Shown one piece after another: positions 8,948 to 18,858 of a DNA stretch of 64,000 nt. The notes under the pieces are model-generated. The model was not told the DNA's origin and ran no database searches. It saw only the letters and a program-made list of their open reading frames with translations. Source of the DNA: Microbulbifer aggregans (GTDB lineage: Bacteria > Pseudomonadota > Gammaproteobacteria > Pseudomonadales > Cellvibrionaceae); NCBI RefSeq assembly GCF_001750105.1, contig NZ_CP014143.1:744001-808000 (forward strand), in the 5' to 3' direction. How positions within the stretch are numbered: position 1 is the first letter of the stretch; each line of letters starts with the position of its first letter. Made by a program: the position numbers and the translations under genes.

Positions 8948-9532
8948 CTAACGTCGCCGCTGGTGGCGCTCCAGGTTATCCTGCCGCTTGCGCTCGCTCT
9001 TGCGCAACAACACATAGGTGGCACCGAGGCCGCCGTGCTGTTTTTGTGCACTATGGAACGCGAGTACTTCATCCAGTTGTGGCAGCCAGGCGTTGACACA
9101 GCTCTTAAGCAAGGCTGGCTGCTTGCGGCCCTCACCCTTGCCATGTGTGATCAGCGCGCAACGCACATCTGCTTCGACACAATCACGCACAAACTCGAAG
9201 ACCGCACGGCGCGCAGATTCCACTGAATGGCGGTGCAGGTCCAGCCGCGCATCTACCTGGTATTTGCCCAGCCTCAGATTGCGATAGACCCCGTTCTGTA
9301 CGCCGTCCCGTTTGAATTCCAGTGGATCCCAGGGGTCCACTGGCTCGACGAATTCCCCAGCCAGCGGATTCAGTTCCTGGGCTTCTTCACGGATTGCGGC
9401 CTCGCGGCGGGCGCGCTGATTTAGCCCCGCCTCCTGCTGCTTTTTCAGTGGCACCCGGCGCTCCCGCACGAGGGGTTTTACATCCCCGAGCTGGCCCAGA
9501 GCCTCCTTAAAGAGATTATTGTCGTCGGTCAC
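8948..9532 (-). CDS. smrA: Smr-domain DNA endonuclease, SmrA family
   Basis: 194 residues starting at GTG 9532, preceded by a very strong GGGGGGAGGT. The C-terminal half is an Smr (MutS-related) domain, with LDLHRHSVESARRAV and the conserved ITHGKGEG plus a PALLKSCVNAWLPQL-type helix. The N-terminal half is charged and linker-like, as in E. coli SmrA (YdaL). Smr proteins nick DNA or cleave RNA; the LDLH and THGKG motifs mark the active fold. The role in this organism is not known. The 26-base gap to the next leftward gene (9560) allows co-transcription. Confidence 0.88.
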   Translation of the reverse strand: MTDDNNLFKEALGQLGDVKPLVRERRVPLKKQQEAGLNQRARREAAIREEAQELNPLAGEFVEPVDPWDPLEFKRDGVQNGVYRNLRLGKYQVDARLDLHRHSVESARRAVFEFVRDCVEADVRCALITHGKGEGRKQPALLKSCVNAWLPQLDEVLAFHSAQKQHGGLGATYVLLRKSERKRQDNLERHQRRR

Positions 9533-9559
9533 TGTACTACCTCCCCCCAGTGAAACGTC

Positions 9560-10432
9560 TTAAGGCTCCAGAAACAGGTCCACCGCCAACTGGTCGGCCT
9601 TTTCAGGGTTGTGCGCATATTCTGTGAAATCGGTGACGCCGCGCTCGCGCAGGAGCTCCTCATCAATCAGCTGCTGACCGGTAAGCTCATTGTTCTGCGT
9701 TTGCAGGATCTCGAAAGCGGCGTCCGCCATGATCATCGGTTTGCGGCTTTGCTCAAACATCTCCCGGCTACCGACCGCGAATTCGATCGCTGCGGTGGCG
9801 ACCAGGGTCCGTGGCCACAGCGTGGTGACGCTTACTCCGGCATCACGCAGTTCCTCCGCGAGCCCCACGCTGAGAATGGTCATACCAAACTTGGACAGTG
9901 CGTAAGGAGCACAGGGCCCCAGCCACTTGGGCTGTAAGTTAAGCGGCGGTGACAGGCTGATAATGTGGCCGAGCTTCGACTGCTTCAGATAGGGGATGGC
10001 CAGATGCGCAGTGAGGTACACCGCGCGGCTGTTGATGCTCTGCATCAGGTCATAGCGCTTGGGAGGCGTATTCTCGACACTGGTGAGATTGATTGCGCCG
10101 GCGTTGTTGATCACCGCATCGATACCACCGAACTTTTCCGCCGCCTGTGACATGGCGTCGGCCACCTGGTCTTCCTCGCGCACATCCACCTGCAACGGCA
10201 GGGCTTTGCCTCCGAGGGCCTCCACTTCTTCCGCCACGGAAAAAATAGTGCCCGGCAATTTGGGATGCGGCTCCGCTGACTTGGCGGCAATGACAATATT
10301 GGCCCCATTGGCAGCGCACTTCAGTGCGATGGCGCGGCCGATACCGCGGCTGGCGCCAGTGATAAACACGGTTTTGTCCTTCAGGGCACCGGTATTGCTG
10401 GTCAGGCTGGCAAAGGCTTCGCTTTCACTCAT
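9560..10432 (-). CDS. SDR-family oxidoreductase, HSDL2-like
   Basis: 290 residues from ATG 10432. An upstream in-frame ATG at 10462 lies inside the preceding gene. The start at 10432 has GGAGCAG before it and overlaps the thioesterase stop by 8 bases, indicating translational coupling. It is a classical short-chain dehydrogenase: cofactor loop TGASRGIG (about 25-32), NNAG, and a catalytic Ser with Tyr-x-x-x-Lys in PYALSK. Sequences such as AAKSAEPHPKLPGTI and FGMTILSVGLAEEL resemble hydroxysteroid dehydrogenase-like protein 2. Unlike animal HSDL2 there is no SCP2 tail. Pairing with an acyl-CoA thioesterase suggests lipid or acyl metabolism; the substrate is unknown. Confidence 0.85.
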   Translation of the reverse strand: MSESEAFASLTSNTGALKDKTVFITGASRGIGRAIALKCAANGANIVIAAKSAEPHPKLPGTIFSVAEEVEALGGKALPLQVDVREEDQVADAMSQAAEKFGGIDAVINNAGAINLTSVENTPPKRYDLMQSINSRAVYLTAHLAIPYLKQSKLGHIISLSPPLNLQPKWLGPCAPYALSKFGMTILSVGLAEELRDAGVSVTTLWPRTLVATAAIEFAVGSREMFEQSRKPMIMADAAFEILQTQNNELTGQQLIDEELLRERGVTDFTEYAHNPEKADQLAVDLFLEP

Positions 10433-10889
10433 CGGACTGCTCCAGGGTAGGTTGATCGGCACTTACCACGGCCGGGGCATAGATCTGTTTGAATAGCTGT
10501 GGCATTCGCCTGGGCCTGCCGGAAGAAAGCTCGATACAGACCAGCTGCCACTGGGCGCGGAGGATAAGAGCCCCATCGGCAGGACGGAACACCTGAAAGC
10601 GGCGGGTCATGTTCAGACGGCCGTCTACCAATGTCAGCCAAGTGCCAAACAGCAACTCGTCGCCTTCTTTCGCCGCCAGTATATAGTCGTACTCCGCGTG
10701 ACGGATGGCCATTCCCCGGTCGAGGCTCTGGTAGTTGGCCACGTCCAGGCCCAGGGCAACGCTGTGAGCCCAGCCGGCCTTCTCACACCAGCGTACATAC
10801 TCGGCATTGTTGGCGTGGTGCAAGCCGTCCACGTGTTCCGGGCCCACGGTCAGTGGAAGCGTGAATGGCTGGGGCAAATCCCACTGCAT
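10425..10889 (-). CDS. Acyl-CoA thioesterase, 4HBT hotdog fold (YbgC/FadM-like)
   Basis: 154 residues. The start at ATG 10889 is preferred over 10940 because TGGAG lies about 8 bases before it and the fold begins immediately (MQWDLPQPFTLPLTVGPEHVDGLHHANN). The motif H-V-D-G-L-H-H-A-N-N-A-E-Y-V-R-W is the 4HBT substrate loop, with the catalytic Asp in HVDG. Such enzymes hydrolyse acyl-CoA or acyl-ACP thioesters in the cytoplasm. The last codons overlap the start of the SDR gene, so the two are one operon. The chain-length preference cannot be read. Confidence 0.85.
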   Translation of the reverse strand: MQWDLPQPFTLPLTVGPEHVDGLHHANNAEYVRWCEKAGWAHSVALGLDVANYQSLDRGMAIRHAEYDYILAAKEGDELLFGTWLTLVDGRLNMTRRFQVFRPADGALILRAQWQLVCIELSSGRPRRMPQLFKQIYAPAVVSADQPTLEQSDE

Positions 10890-10970
10890 GACAAATTCTC
10901 CAGTCGAGGCCCTCGAGACTAGGTGATCGGCTACATCCACTCAAGTCCGGGCACTATCAGCCAGCCAATA

Positions 10971-10996
10971 AAAAAGGCCCCGGTTGGGGCCTTTTT
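10971..10996 (-). terminator. Rho-independent terminator downstream of secB
   Basis: A symmetric hairpin, AAAAAGGCCCC / GGGGCCTTTTT with a 4-base loop. It can act in both directions and follows the secB stop on the minus strand by 20 bases. Confidence 0.9.
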
Positions 10997-11015
10997 GCGT
11001 AGAGAGGGAAGCGGA

Positions 11016-11519
11016 TCAGGCTTCGGCCTTCTCTTCTGCCTGGGCGCCTTCGGCCTGCTGCTGGGCCTGGGCCAGGGCAGAGGCGAACAGCGCGTCGAAG
11101 TTGATCGGCGGCAGCATCAGGGCCGGGAAAGAACCCTTGGTGACTGCGTTGTCCACAACTTCGCGGGCATACGGGAACAGGATCTGCGGGCAGGCGGTAT
11201 TCAGTACCTGAGCCAGCTGCTGACCTTCCAGGCCCTTAACGGTGAACAGACCGGCCTGCTTCACTTCCACCAGGAAAGCGGTGTCTTCTTCCAGCTTGAC
11301 GGTGATAGTCAGGGTCAGGGCAACCTCGTAGAGGTCCTCGTCAATCTTGGCGGTCTTGGTGTTCAGCTCCTGGTTTACCTGGGGCTTCCACTCTTTCTTG
11401 AAGACCTCGGTACCCATGGGGGTCTCGAAAGAGAGGTCTTTCAGGTAGATGCGCTGCATCGCGAATTGTACGTTTGGAGCCTCTGCGTTAGCCGCTGCGC
11501 CGTTTTGTTCTTCAGCCAT
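11016..11519 (-). CDS. secB: Protein-export chaperone SecB
   Basis: 167 residues. After a short variable N-terminus comes the SecB core ([79 protein letters not shown]). An acidic, Ala/Gln-rich tail completes it. SecB is a homotetramer that keeps preproteins unfolded and hands them to SecA. It lies in the conserved order yibN-grxC-secB, all leftward, with a terminator after it. Confidence 0.97.
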   Translation of the reverse strand: MAEEQNGAAANAEAPNVQFAMQRIYLKDLSFETPMGTEVFKKEWKPQVNQELNTKTAKIDEDLYEVALTLTITVKLEEDTAFLVEVKQAGLFTVKGLEGQQLAQVLNTACPQILFPYAREVVDNAVTKGSFPALMLPPINFDALFASALAQAQQQAEGAQAEEKAEA

Positions 11520-11661
11520 GTTACTGCCTGTTCTTTATTTGATGGATCGTTTTGCCTTCCGTGAGAAAGACTCCCTCTTAGAGTCTTTCAAATGGGGCCA
11601 TTGAAAGCCGTTTCAAGGCCGGAATATTGTGCGGCGGTGTTTTTGTCCGCCGGTGACGGCC

Positions 11662-11922
11662 TCAGCCTGCGGCAGCGAGCAGCTTGTCCAACTGCCCACT
11701 CCGCTCCAGAGCCATCAGCTCGTCGCAGCCGCCTACGTGCTGCTTGCCAACCCAGATCTGCGGCACGGTGTGCTTGCCCGCCTTGGCGGTCATCTCGGCG
11801 CGCAGGGTGGGGTTGCCGTCTACCGCAATCTCGTCGTACTTCACGCCCTTCTTGTCCAGCAGGTATTTGGCCCGGACACAGAAGGGGCAGAAGCGGGTAG
11901 TGTAAATCACGACGTTTTGCAT
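11662..11922 (-). CDS. grxC: Glutaredoxin 3
   Basis: 86 residues. Thioredoxin-fold protein with active site CPFC at 12-15, cis-Pro segment HTVPQIWVG, and the GSH-binding GGCDELMAL. It is a cytoplasmic glutathione-dependent disulfide reductase that can reduce ribonucleotide reductase and mixed disulfides. Upstream is the membrane rhodanese and downstream secB, as in enterobacteria. Confidence 0.96.
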   Translation of the reverse strand: MQNVVIYTTRFCPFCVRAKYLLDKKGVKYDEIAVDGNPTLRAEMTAKAGKHTVPQIWVGKQHVGGCDELMALERSGQLDKLLAAAG

Positions 11923-11968
11923 ATTCGTTACCGCAACTCCTCGGTGAAAAAAGTTCTCTGCGCCTGGA

Positions 11969-12361
11969 TCAGCCCTTGACCAGGGGCAGGTTCTGGTTGG
12001 CCCATTCGGTCATGCCACCCTGCAGGCGGCGCACCTGGAAGCCCTCTTTCTTCAGCAGGCGGCCCACAGCACCGGCGTGCTGGCCGAGCTTGTCCGCCAC
12101 AATCACGGGCTTCTCCTTGTACTTCGCCAGCTCACCGATACGCCCGGCCACCTCCCCGTGGGGAATATGGATGGCATCGACGATATGCCCGGCGCTGAAC
12201 TCGCTGCGGTCACGCACATCCAGCACGCGGGCGTCCTCAACGTTGATCAGCCGCGTCACCTCGTGCACCGACGCCGGCACACCGGCTCTGTGGCGCTCGG
12301 AGAACGCCAATGTATAAATCAAAATCACCAGCAGGCTGACCAGCAGCCACTGCTCGCTCAT
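11969..12361 (-). CDS. YibN-like membrane-anchored rhodanese-homology protein
   Basis: About 130 residues from ATG 12361. An N-terminal membrane anchor (WLLVSLLVILIYTLAF) precedes a rhodanese domain (VTRLINVEDARVLDVRDRSEFSAGHIVDAIHIP ... GGMTEWANQNLPLVKG). The loop that carries the catalytic Cys in active rhodaneses reads VIVADKLGQHAG, so the Cys is replaced and sulfur transfer in the usual way is unlikely. E. coli YibN has a similarly altered loop. No good ribosome site precedes the ATG; a GTG at 12379 is a possible alternative. The position next to grxC-secB supports the YibN assignment. Confidence 0.82.
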   Translation of the reverse strand: MSEQWLLVSLLVILIYTLAFSERHRAGVPASVHEVTRLINVEDARVLDVRDRSEFSAGHIVDAIHIPHGEVAGRIGELAKYKEKPVIVADKLGQHAGAVGRLLKKEGFQVRRLQGGMTEWANQNLPLVKG

Positions 12362-12572
12362 AAAGACGAAAAAATCCACTCCGCCCCCAGGTATCTCTGT
12401 TGTTGTTTTGCCGCAGCCCCATGCCACGATGCGGCGGCAGTATACACGATTGTGAGCAATTATTAACCAGGGCTCGACTGCCCAGCCAGTCATAGGCCCC
12501 CTGACCGGGGCCGCCGAATCAGGTTAAAATCCGCGTCCGTTTTCCATTCACCGGCACAGGAACCCCTCCGCC

Positions 12573-14126
12573 ATGGCATCTGCGCAGTCTCACCCCCAGC
12601 ACCGCCCCCTGGTTCTGCTGATCCTGGACGGCTTCGGCTACAGCGAAAAAGCCGAGCACAATGCCATTCACGCCGCCAAGTCTCCGGTGTGGGACAAGAT
12701 CTGGGGCGAGCGGCCAAAGACGCTGATCCAGACGTCCGGCATGGCGGTGGGCCTGCCCGAGGGCCAGATGGGCAACTCTGAGGTGGGGCACATGACCCTT
12801 GGCGCCGGTCGGGTCGTTTATCAGAACTTCACCCGCATCAACAAGGCGATCGAGGACGGTGACTTCTTCCGCAATCCCGCCTACACCAACGCGGTGGACA
12901 AGGCCGTCGCCGGCAACGGCGCCGTGCACATCATGGGCCTGTTGTCCGAAGGGGGAGTACACAGTCACGAAGACCATATCGTCGCCATGGTAACCCTGGC
13001 CGCGCAGCGGGGTGCCAAGCACATCTACGTCCACGCCTTCCTCGATGGCCGCGATACGCCGCCCCGCAGCGCCGAGCCCTCGCTGCAACGCCTGGTGCAG
13101 GTATGCGACTCCGTCGGTAATGCCCGTATCGCGACACTGGCCGGTCGCTACTTTGCCATGGACCGGGACCAGCGCTGGGAGCGCACCCAATCGGTCTATG
13201 ACATGCTCACCCGGGGCGAAGCCGAATACCGCGCTGCGGATCCGCTGGAGGGTCTGGCCGCCGCCTATGAGCGCGGCGAAAACGACGAGTTCGTGGCCCC
13301 GACCCTGGTGGGCGACCCGGCACCAATCGCCGACGGCGACGCACTGATCTTTATGAACTTCCGCCCGGACCGCGCGCGCCAGCTGACCCGAGCCTTCACC
13401 GAGGCGGAATTCGATGGTTTCGAGCGCGCCGCCAGCCCGAAACTGGCAGATTTCGTCATGACCACGGAATATGCCGCCGACATCAATGCCAGCTGCGCCT
13501 TCCCGCCGGAAGACCTGGTCAACTCTTTCGGCGAGTACATCGCCGGACGTGGTCTCAATCAGCTACGCATCGCCGAGACCGAGAAGTACGCCCATGTGAC
13601 TTTCTTCTTCAGCGGTGGACGCGAGGAACCCTATGCCGGCGAAACCCGGGAGCTGATCAAGTCGCCCAACGTGGCTACTTACGACCTGCAGCCGGAAATG
13701 AATGCGCCGGAGGTGACCGAGAAACTGGTCGCGGCCATCGAGAGCGGCCACTACGACGCCATTATCTGCAACTACGCCAACGGCGATATGGTGGGCCACA
13801 CCGGCGTATTTGAAGCCGCGGTGAAGGCGGTCGAGGCGCTGGACACCTGTGTCGGCCGCGTTGTGGACGCCGCCCTGGCAGCCGGTGGCGAGGTGCTGAT
13901 CACCGCCGACCACGGCAACGTGGAAGAAATGTACGATGCCGGATCGGGCCAAGTGAGTACTCAGCACTCCACCTTACCCGTGCCTTTCGTCTATATTGGC
14001 GAACGCAAGCTGAGCCTGCGCGACGGCGGCAGCCTCGCCGATGTGGCGCCGACCATGCTTGCCTTAATGGACCTGCCGCAACCGGCAGAGATGACTGGCC
14101 ACAGCCTGGTGCAATTCGACCAATGA
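12573..14126 (+). CDS. gpmI: 2,3-bisphosphoglycerate-independent phosphoglycerate mutase
   Basis: 517 residues. It interconverts 3- and 2-phosphoglycerate with two Mn ions in an alkaline-phosphatase-like fold. Visible are LLILDGFG (metal Asp), the phospho-Ser in [15 protein letters not shown] (Ser69), [17 protein letters not shown] active-site sequence, [38 protein letters not shown] and ADHGNVEEM. It overlaps envC by 4 bases (ATGA), so the two are coupled, and it is divergent from the rhodanese gene. Confidence 0.97.
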   Translation: MASAQSHPQHRPLVLLILDGFGYSEKAEHNAIHAAKSPVWDKIWGERPKTLIQTSGMAVGLPEGQMGNSEVGHMTLGAGRVVYQNFTRINKAIEDGDFFRNPAYTNAVDKAVAGNGAVHIMGLLSEGGVHSHEDHIVAMVTLAAQRGAKHIYVHAFLDGRDTPPRSAEPSLQRLVQVCDSVGNARIATLAGRYFAMDRDQRWERTQSVYDMLTRGEAEYRAADPLEGLAAAYERGENDEFVAPTLVGDPAPIADGDALIFMNFRPDRARQLTRAFTEAEFDGFERAASPKLADFVMTTEYAADINASCAFPPEDLVNSFGEYIAGRGLNQLRIAETEKYAHVTFFFSGGREEPYAGETRELIKSPNVATYDLQPEMNAPEVTEKLVAAIESGHYDAIICNYANGDMVGHTGVFEAAVKAVEALDTCVGRVVDAALAAGGEVLITADHGNVEEMYDAGSGQVSTQHSTLPVPFVYIGERKLSLRDGGSLADVAPTMLALMDLPQPAEMTGHSLVQFDQ

Positions 14127-15256
14127 GAACTCTTGCCGCAATCCTCCTTTCACTGCTGATGCTGCCCGCCCTGGCCCAGGAGAGCTCCGAGGCGGCCAAG
14201 CAGGAGCGCCTGAAAGAGATCAAAGAGCGCATCGCCACCCTGCAGGAAGAGCTGAACCAGGTCCGCAGTGAGCGCGACCAGCTGCTCAAGGACCTGGAGA
14301 ACAACGAGAAGAGCATCTCCGAGCTGCAGCAGCGCATCGATCGCATCAAGAACGATATGCGCACGCGCACCGACAAGCTCAAAGACCTCAAGGAAGAGCA
14401 GCAGCAACTGGAAGAGTCGCGGCGAAGTATGCAGCGGCGGGTCGAGCAGGAAGTCGCCGCCGCTTACCGACTAGGGAAACAGGAGCAGATCAAGCTGCTC
14501 CTGAACCAGCAAGACCCACAGACCATTGCCCGCCAGCTTCGCTACCACGAATACTTCCTCCAAGAGCGCACCAAAGTCATCGACGACTACCTCTCGACGC
14601 TCACCTCCCTGCAGACCGTCTCTTCCAGCATCCAGCATGAACGGGACACCCTCGACGCCGAACGCCAGCGGCTGCAGTCGCAGGAGAAGTCACTCGTCAG
14701 CGCCCAGCGCGCCCGCCAGAAGACCCTGGACCGGCTCGCCGCCCGGCTCGCCGACAAGAGCGGAGAGTTGAAACAACTGCATGACGACCGCTCCCGCCTG
14801 CAACGCCTGGTGGACGAGGTCGGGCGGGCCATCGCTTCACTGGTAAGCCCCCAGGACCAGCAGCCCTTCGCCAAGCAGCGCGGCCGTATGACATGGCCGG
14901 TCAAGGGGCGTCGCGCCAACGCTTTCGGCCAGCGCCGCGCCAACGGAATCACCTGGAAGGGCATTTCCATTCGCGCCAGCGAAGGTGAGCCCGTGCGCGC
15001 TATTCATCGCGGACGCGTGGTGTTTTCGGACTACCTGCGCGGCCAGGGCATGCTGATGATTCTCGATCACGGCGATGGCTACATGAGCCTCTACGCCCAC
15101 AACCAGTCCCTCACTCGCAGCCTCGGCGAGTGGGTGGAGAGCGGCGATCTCATTGCCCGCACCGGCAACACTGGCGGTATCGAGCACACCGGGGTTTATT
15201 TTGAAATTCGCCACCGTGGCGAGCCCCAGGACCCCACTGTGTGGTGCAGGGGCTGA
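14123..15256 (+). CDS. envC: Murein hydrolase activator EnvC
   Basis: 377 residues. A signal peptide ([19 protein letters not shown]) is followed by a long coiled coil (about 20-250, rich in Glu/Gln/Arg/Leu heptads) and a C-terminal LytM/M23 domain (about 255-377). In the LytM domain the zinc ligands are missing: the first motif reads WKGISI instead of HxGxD, and the HxH segment reads TGVYFEIR. EnvC works as a non-catalytic activator of amidases AmiA/AmiB at the division septum, so loss of the ligands is expected. It is co-translated with gpmI and followed by ctpA. Confidence 0.92.
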   Translation: MRTLAAILLSLLMLPALAQESSEAAKQERLKEIKERIATLQEELNQVRSERDQLLKDLENNEKSISELQQRIDRIKNDMRTRTDKLKDLKEEQQQLEESRRSMQRRVEQEVAAAYRLGKQEQIKLLLNQQDPQTIARQLRYHEYFLQERTKVIDDYLSTLTSLQTVSSSIQHERDTLDAERQRLQSQEKSLVSAQRARQKTLDRLAARLADKSGELKQLHDDRSRLQRLVDEVGRAIASLVSPQDQQPFAKQRGRMTWPVKGRRANAFGQRRANGITWKGISIRASEGEPVRAIHRGRVVFSDYLRGQGMLMILDHGDGYMSLYAHNQSLTRSLGEWVESGDLIARTGNTGGIEHTGVYFEIRHRGEPQDPTVWCRG

Positions 15257-15378
15257 GCAAAGCCCCTTCCTCCCTCGAGAGGGCGCCGTTAGCTTGCGCG
15301 CCAAGTTAAAAACCTGCCGGAGACCCCGGGTCTACACTTTGGCAAAGAAGCGTAGAAATAAGGCCGAGGTCTCCCCCT

Positions 15379-16728
15379 ATGTTCACTCCCAAAGCGCTGG
15401 CTACCCTCATCGGCGCCGCCGCCCTGACCGCTCTGCCCCTGATGGGCCTCAGCGAAGTGGATCCCACCGAGAACCTGGTGCCGAACACCAGCTCCCGCCT
15501 GCCGCTGGAAGACCTGCGCAGCTTTGCCAAGGTATTCGAACAGATCCGCCAGGGCTATATCGAGGAAGTAGACGACAGCACCCTACTGGAGTACGCCATC
15601 AAGGGCATGCTGCAGGGACTGGACCCGCATTCTTCCTATCTGGATCGGGAATCCTTTGATGACCTGCAGGCCAATACCACCGGCGAATTTGCCGGTCTCG
15701 GCATCGAGGTGGGCATCGAGAATGACCACATTACCGTCGTCACCCCCATGGACGACACACCCGCTGCCCGTGCCGGCCTGAAGGCCGGGGACATCATCCT
15801 GCGCCTGTCCGGCAAATCCATGCGGGGCGTCAGCCTCGATGAAGCGGTGGAGCGCATGCGTGGTCCCAAGGGCAGCTCAGTGACCCTGACCATCGCCCGC
15901 AAGGGTTACAAAGAGCCCTTCGAGGTTACGCTCCAGCGCGACACCGTGCGCGTTCGCAGCGTGCGTAGCCGGATCCTCGAAGAGGGCTACGGTTATGTGC
16001 GCATCAGCCAGTTCCAGCTCGGCACCGGGGACGACGTGGTGAAGGCGGTCAACAAGCTGCAGGACAAAAGCGCGCTGAAGGGGCTGATCATCGACCTGCG
16101 CAACAATCCCGGCGGTGTTCTGCAGTCCTCCGTCGAAGTGGTCGATGCCTTCCTGGAGGAGGGCCTGGTGGTCTACACCGAGGGCCGCACGGAATCCTCA
16201 CAGCTCAGCTACTCCGCGGAGCCCGGTGATATCACCGCCGGCGCCCCGATCGTGGTATTGATCAATGACGGCTCTGCCTCCGCGGCAGAAATCGTTGCCG
16301 GCGCGCTCCAGGATCACCGTCGCGCCGTGGTGATGGGCACCGACAGCTTCGGCAAGGGTTCGGTGCAGACCGTTATCCCGATCAACAGCGACCGTGCGAT
16401 CAAGCTCACCACTGCACTCTATTTCACTCCCAATGGCCGCTCTATCCAGGCCCAGGGCATCACGCCGGACATCCTGGTGGAGCGGGTCAAGATCACCCGC
16501 CTGGAAGGGCCGGCGCGCACCACGGAGGCCGACCTGGCCGGACACCTGGGCAACGGCAATGGCGGTGAAGAGCGCAATGCGGAGGATCGCAAGAAAGCCA
16601 AGGAGGCCCGCGAAGACTGGCTCGATCGCGACAATCAGATCTTCGAGGCGCTCAATGTATTGAAGGGACTGAATCTCTACGCCAATCGGGATCGGCAGCT
16701 GCGCCCACGGGTCGCCCGCGCCGACTGA
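15379..16728 (+). CDS. ctpA: S41-family C-terminal processing protease
   Basis: 449 residues. A signal sequence or membrane anchor (MFTPKALATLIGAAALTALPLMG) leads to a PDZ domain (about 95-180, GIEVGIENDHITVVTP...AGLKAGDIIL) and an S41 core. The nucleophile Ser lies in NDGSASAAEIVAG (about 300) and the general-base Lys in SFGKGSVQT (about 324). The LRNNPGG segment is conserved. CtpA trims periplasmic proteins and in pseudomonads helps degrade cell-wall hydrolases. It follows gpmI-envC in the same direction after 122 bases. The C-terminal ~70 residues are charged. Confidence 0.94.
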   Translation: MFTPKALATLIGAAALTALPLMGLSEVDPTENLVPNTSSRLPLEDLRSFAKVFEQIRQGYIEEVDDSTLLEYAIKGMLQGLDPHSSYLDRESFDDLQANTTGEFAGLGIEVGIENDHITVVTPMDDTPAARAGLKAGDIILRLSGKSMRGVSLDEAVERMRGPKGSSVTLTIARKGYKEPFEVTLQRDTVRVRSVRSRILEEGYGYVRISQFQLGTGDDVVKAVNKLQDKSALKGLIIDLRNNPGGVLQSSVEVVDAFLEEGLVVYTEGRTESSQLSYSAEPGDITAGAPIVVLINDGSASAAEIVAGALQDHRRAVVMGTDSFGKGSVQTVIPINSDRAIKLTTALYFTPNGRSIQAQGITPDILVERVKITRLEGPARTTEADLAGHLGNGNGGEERNAEDRKKAKEAREDWLDRDNQIFEALNVLKGLNLYANRDRQLRPRVARAD

Positions 16729-16855
16729 ATCAGACACCAGGCCTGATAAACGCCGGTGCGGCGCCGGCGTATGAAAGCGAGCGATGTGCTCACAAGCCGT
16801 ATCGAGGTAACCATCGCGGCAGCAGGAAGCTGCGACACTGCGGACAGGGATGTAT

Positions 16856-17143
16856 ATGGAGCAGTACCGCAAAGGCGAGCAGGGGGGCCAGATTCCCCCA
16901 CGCTCCGACCGCTTCTATAAGATCGGGGATGACTGGTATTTTCAGGTCCGTGGCGGCACCTGTTTCGGCCCCTACTCCTGCCGGGCATCCGCCGATCGGG
17001 CGGTGCGGCTCTACTTTGGCTTGTCGCCGGAAGACGGGAACAAGTCCGATCCTTCTGCTGACCCTCGCCGGACCCGGGGCGCCGTGATTCATCCGCTCGG
17101 CAAGCAGCGGGCGCGCCTCCGGCAAGATTCACCGGGCGGCTGA
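16856..17143 (+). CDS. Small conserved protein resembling DUF6316
   Basis: 95 residues. I chose ATG 16856 because CAGGG sits 6 bases upstream; ATG 16850 is in frame and also possible. The core RSDRFYKIGDDWYFQVRGGTCFGPYSCRASADRAVRLYF matches the compact pattern R-F-Y...W-Y-F-x-x-R-x-G...G-P-F/Y seen in DUF6316-type proteins of marine gammaproteobacteria, from memory. No signal peptide or membrane segment. Function unknown. The tail is basic and low in structure. Confidence 0.6.
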   Translation: MEQYRKGEQGGQIPPRSDRFYKIGDDWYFQVRGGTCFGPYSCRASADRAVRLYFGLSPEDGNKSDPSADPRRTRGAVIHPLGKQRARLRQDSPGG

Positions 17144-17203
17144 CCGCCAAACTACTCCGCACTCAATACCCAACTCGCGACCAGCGCTGCAAACAGCGTG
17201 CGC

Positions 17204-17977
17204 CTAAACGCGCATCTCGATTCCGGCGTTCTGCATATATTCCTTGGCCTCGGCGATAGAGTACTCGCCAAAGTGGAAAATACTGGCTGCCAGCACGGCA
17301 TCGGCTCCGCCCTCTAACACACCGTCCACCAGATGCTGGAGATTTCCGACACCGCCGGAAGCGATCACGGGCACCGGCACCGCTTCTGAAATGGCACGGG
17401 TCAGGGCCAGGTCGAAGCCGTTCTTGGTGCCGTCGCGATCCATACTGGTGAGGAGGATTTCCCCGGCACCCAGGTCGGCCATTTTCCTAGCCCACTCCAC
17501 CGCGTCGATACCAGTGGGCTTGCGGCCGCCGTGGGTAAAGATCTCCCACTTCGGCTCACCATCAACATCGCCAACCTGCTTCGCATCGATGGCCACGACA
17601 ATGCACTGACGACCGAAACGCTCGGCGGCCTCGCGCACGAATTCGGGATTCTTTACCGCGGCGGAGTTGATGGCCGTCTTGTCCGCGCCAGCGTTGAGCA
17701 GGTTGCGGATATCCTGCAGTGTGCGCACGCCGCCACCAACGGTCAGAGGGATAAAGACCTGCGAGGCCATCTGCTCCACGGTGTGCAGCATGGTGTCACG
17801 CTCTTCGTGGGTGGCAGTAATATCGAGAAAAGTAATCTCATCCGCACCCGCTTCGTTGTAGCGGCGGGCGATTTCCACCGGGTCACCGGCATCGCGGATA
17901 TCGACAAAGTTCACACCCTTGACCACGCGACCGGCGTCGACGTCGAGACAGGGAATAATGCGTTTGGCGAGAGCCAT
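17204..17977 (-). CDS. hisF: Imidazole glycerol phosphate synthase, cyclase subunit HisF
   Basis: 257 residues, a (beta/alpha)8 barrel. The start has AAGGAAATTCT upstream. Landmarks: [18 protein letters not shown] with the catalytic Asp, [59 protein letters not shown] (second catalytic Asp), and [13 protein letters not shown]. With HisH it converts PRFAR and glutamine-derived ammonia to IGP and AICAR. Last gene of the leftward his cluster, 104 bases after hisA. Confidence 0.98.
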   Translation of the reverse strand: MALAKRIIPCLDVDAGRVVKGVNFVDIRDAGDPVEIARRYNEAGADEITFLDITATHEERDTMLHTVEQMASQVFIPLTVGGGVRTLQDIRNLLNAGADKTAINSAAVKNPEFVREAAERFGRQCIVVAIDAKQVGDVDGEPKWEIFTHGGRKPTGIDAVEWARKMADLGAGEILLTSMDRDGTKNGFDLALTRAISEAVPVPVIASGGVGNLQHLVDGVLEGGADAVLAASIFHFGEYSIAEAKEYMQNAGIEMRV

Positions 17978-18081
17978 AGAATTTCCTTAACTCGGTTCCC
18001 GATAACAATCAATTAGGGCTTATGGGCGCTCAAGCACCGGTGATGCAATTCCGGGAGCTGAGTCTTTTGCCTGATCTATAG

Positions 18082-18813
18082 TTACTTTTTCCAGCTGTCA
18101 CACAGCCTCTGCGCTTCAGCGAGGTCCAGCTTGTCCTCGTAAATCGCCCGGCCGGTAATCGCGCCGTAGATATCGCCGGCTTCCAGCAGCTGCTCGATAT
18201 CCTCGATGCAGCTCACGCCGCCCGAGGCGATGATCGGGATCTGCACCGCCCGCGCCATTTCCAGTGTCGCGGGGATGTTGACCCCCTGCATCATGCCGTC
18301 GCGGGCGATGTCGGTGTAGACGATGGCGCTCACACCGCAATCTTCGAAGCGCTTGGCCAGTTCGGTAGCCTGCTGGTCGGAAACTTCCGCCCAGCCCTCA
18401 GTCGCCACCAGACCATCCTTTGCATCGAGGCCGACAATGATGTGGCCCTCAAACTCACGGCAGGCTTCTTTCACCAGATCCGGGTTCTTGACCGCAGCGG
18501 TACCGATGATGGCCCAGGTCACGCCAGCGTCCAGATAGCGCTCGATCGTGTGTAGATCGCGGATACCGCCGCCGATCTGTACCGGCAGCTGTGGAAATTC
18601 CTTTGCGATCGCAGTAACGGCTTCACCATTGACCGGGTTGCCAGCGAACGCTCCATTCAAGTCCACCAGGTGCAGGCGCCGGGCGCCCTGCTCGACCCAG
18701 TGACGGGCGGTGGCCAACGGATCGTCGGAAAACACGGTGGCATCTTCCATTTCGCCCTGACGCAGTCGTACGCACTGGCCGTCTTTCAAATCGATGGCGG
18801 GAATTACAATCAT
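18082..18813 (-). CDS. hisA: Phosphoribosylformimino-5-aminoimidazole carboxamide ribotide isomerase HisA
   Basis: 243 residues. Barrel with [18 protein letters not shown] (catalytic Asp8), [40 protein letters not shown], and [14 protein letters not shown] carrying the second acid. It performs the Amadori rearrangement of ProFAR to PRFAR, the substrate of HisHF. It lies between hisH and hisF. Confidence 0.98.
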   Translation of the reverse strand: MIVIPAIDLKDGQCVRLRQGEMEDATVFSDDPLATARHWVEQGARRLHLVDLNGAFAGNPVNGEAVTAIAKEFPQLPVQIGGGIRDLHTIERYLDAGVTWAIIGTAAVKNPDLVKEACREFEGHIIVGLDAKDGLVATEGWAEVSDQQATELAKRFEDCGVSAIVYTDIARDGMMQGVNIPATLEMARAVQIPIIASGGVSCIEDIEQLLEAGDIYGAITGRAIYEDKLDLAEAQRLCDSWKK

Positions 18814-18858
18814 GGTTTGGTCTTACTGTCGGCGTTGGTGGTGGGGACGTCGCCGCAA

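Noticed and set aside
10943..10952. Short tRNA-Phe-like sequence GTCCGGGCAC before the thioesterase
   Set aside because: Only part of the acceptor sequence matches and there is no integration context.
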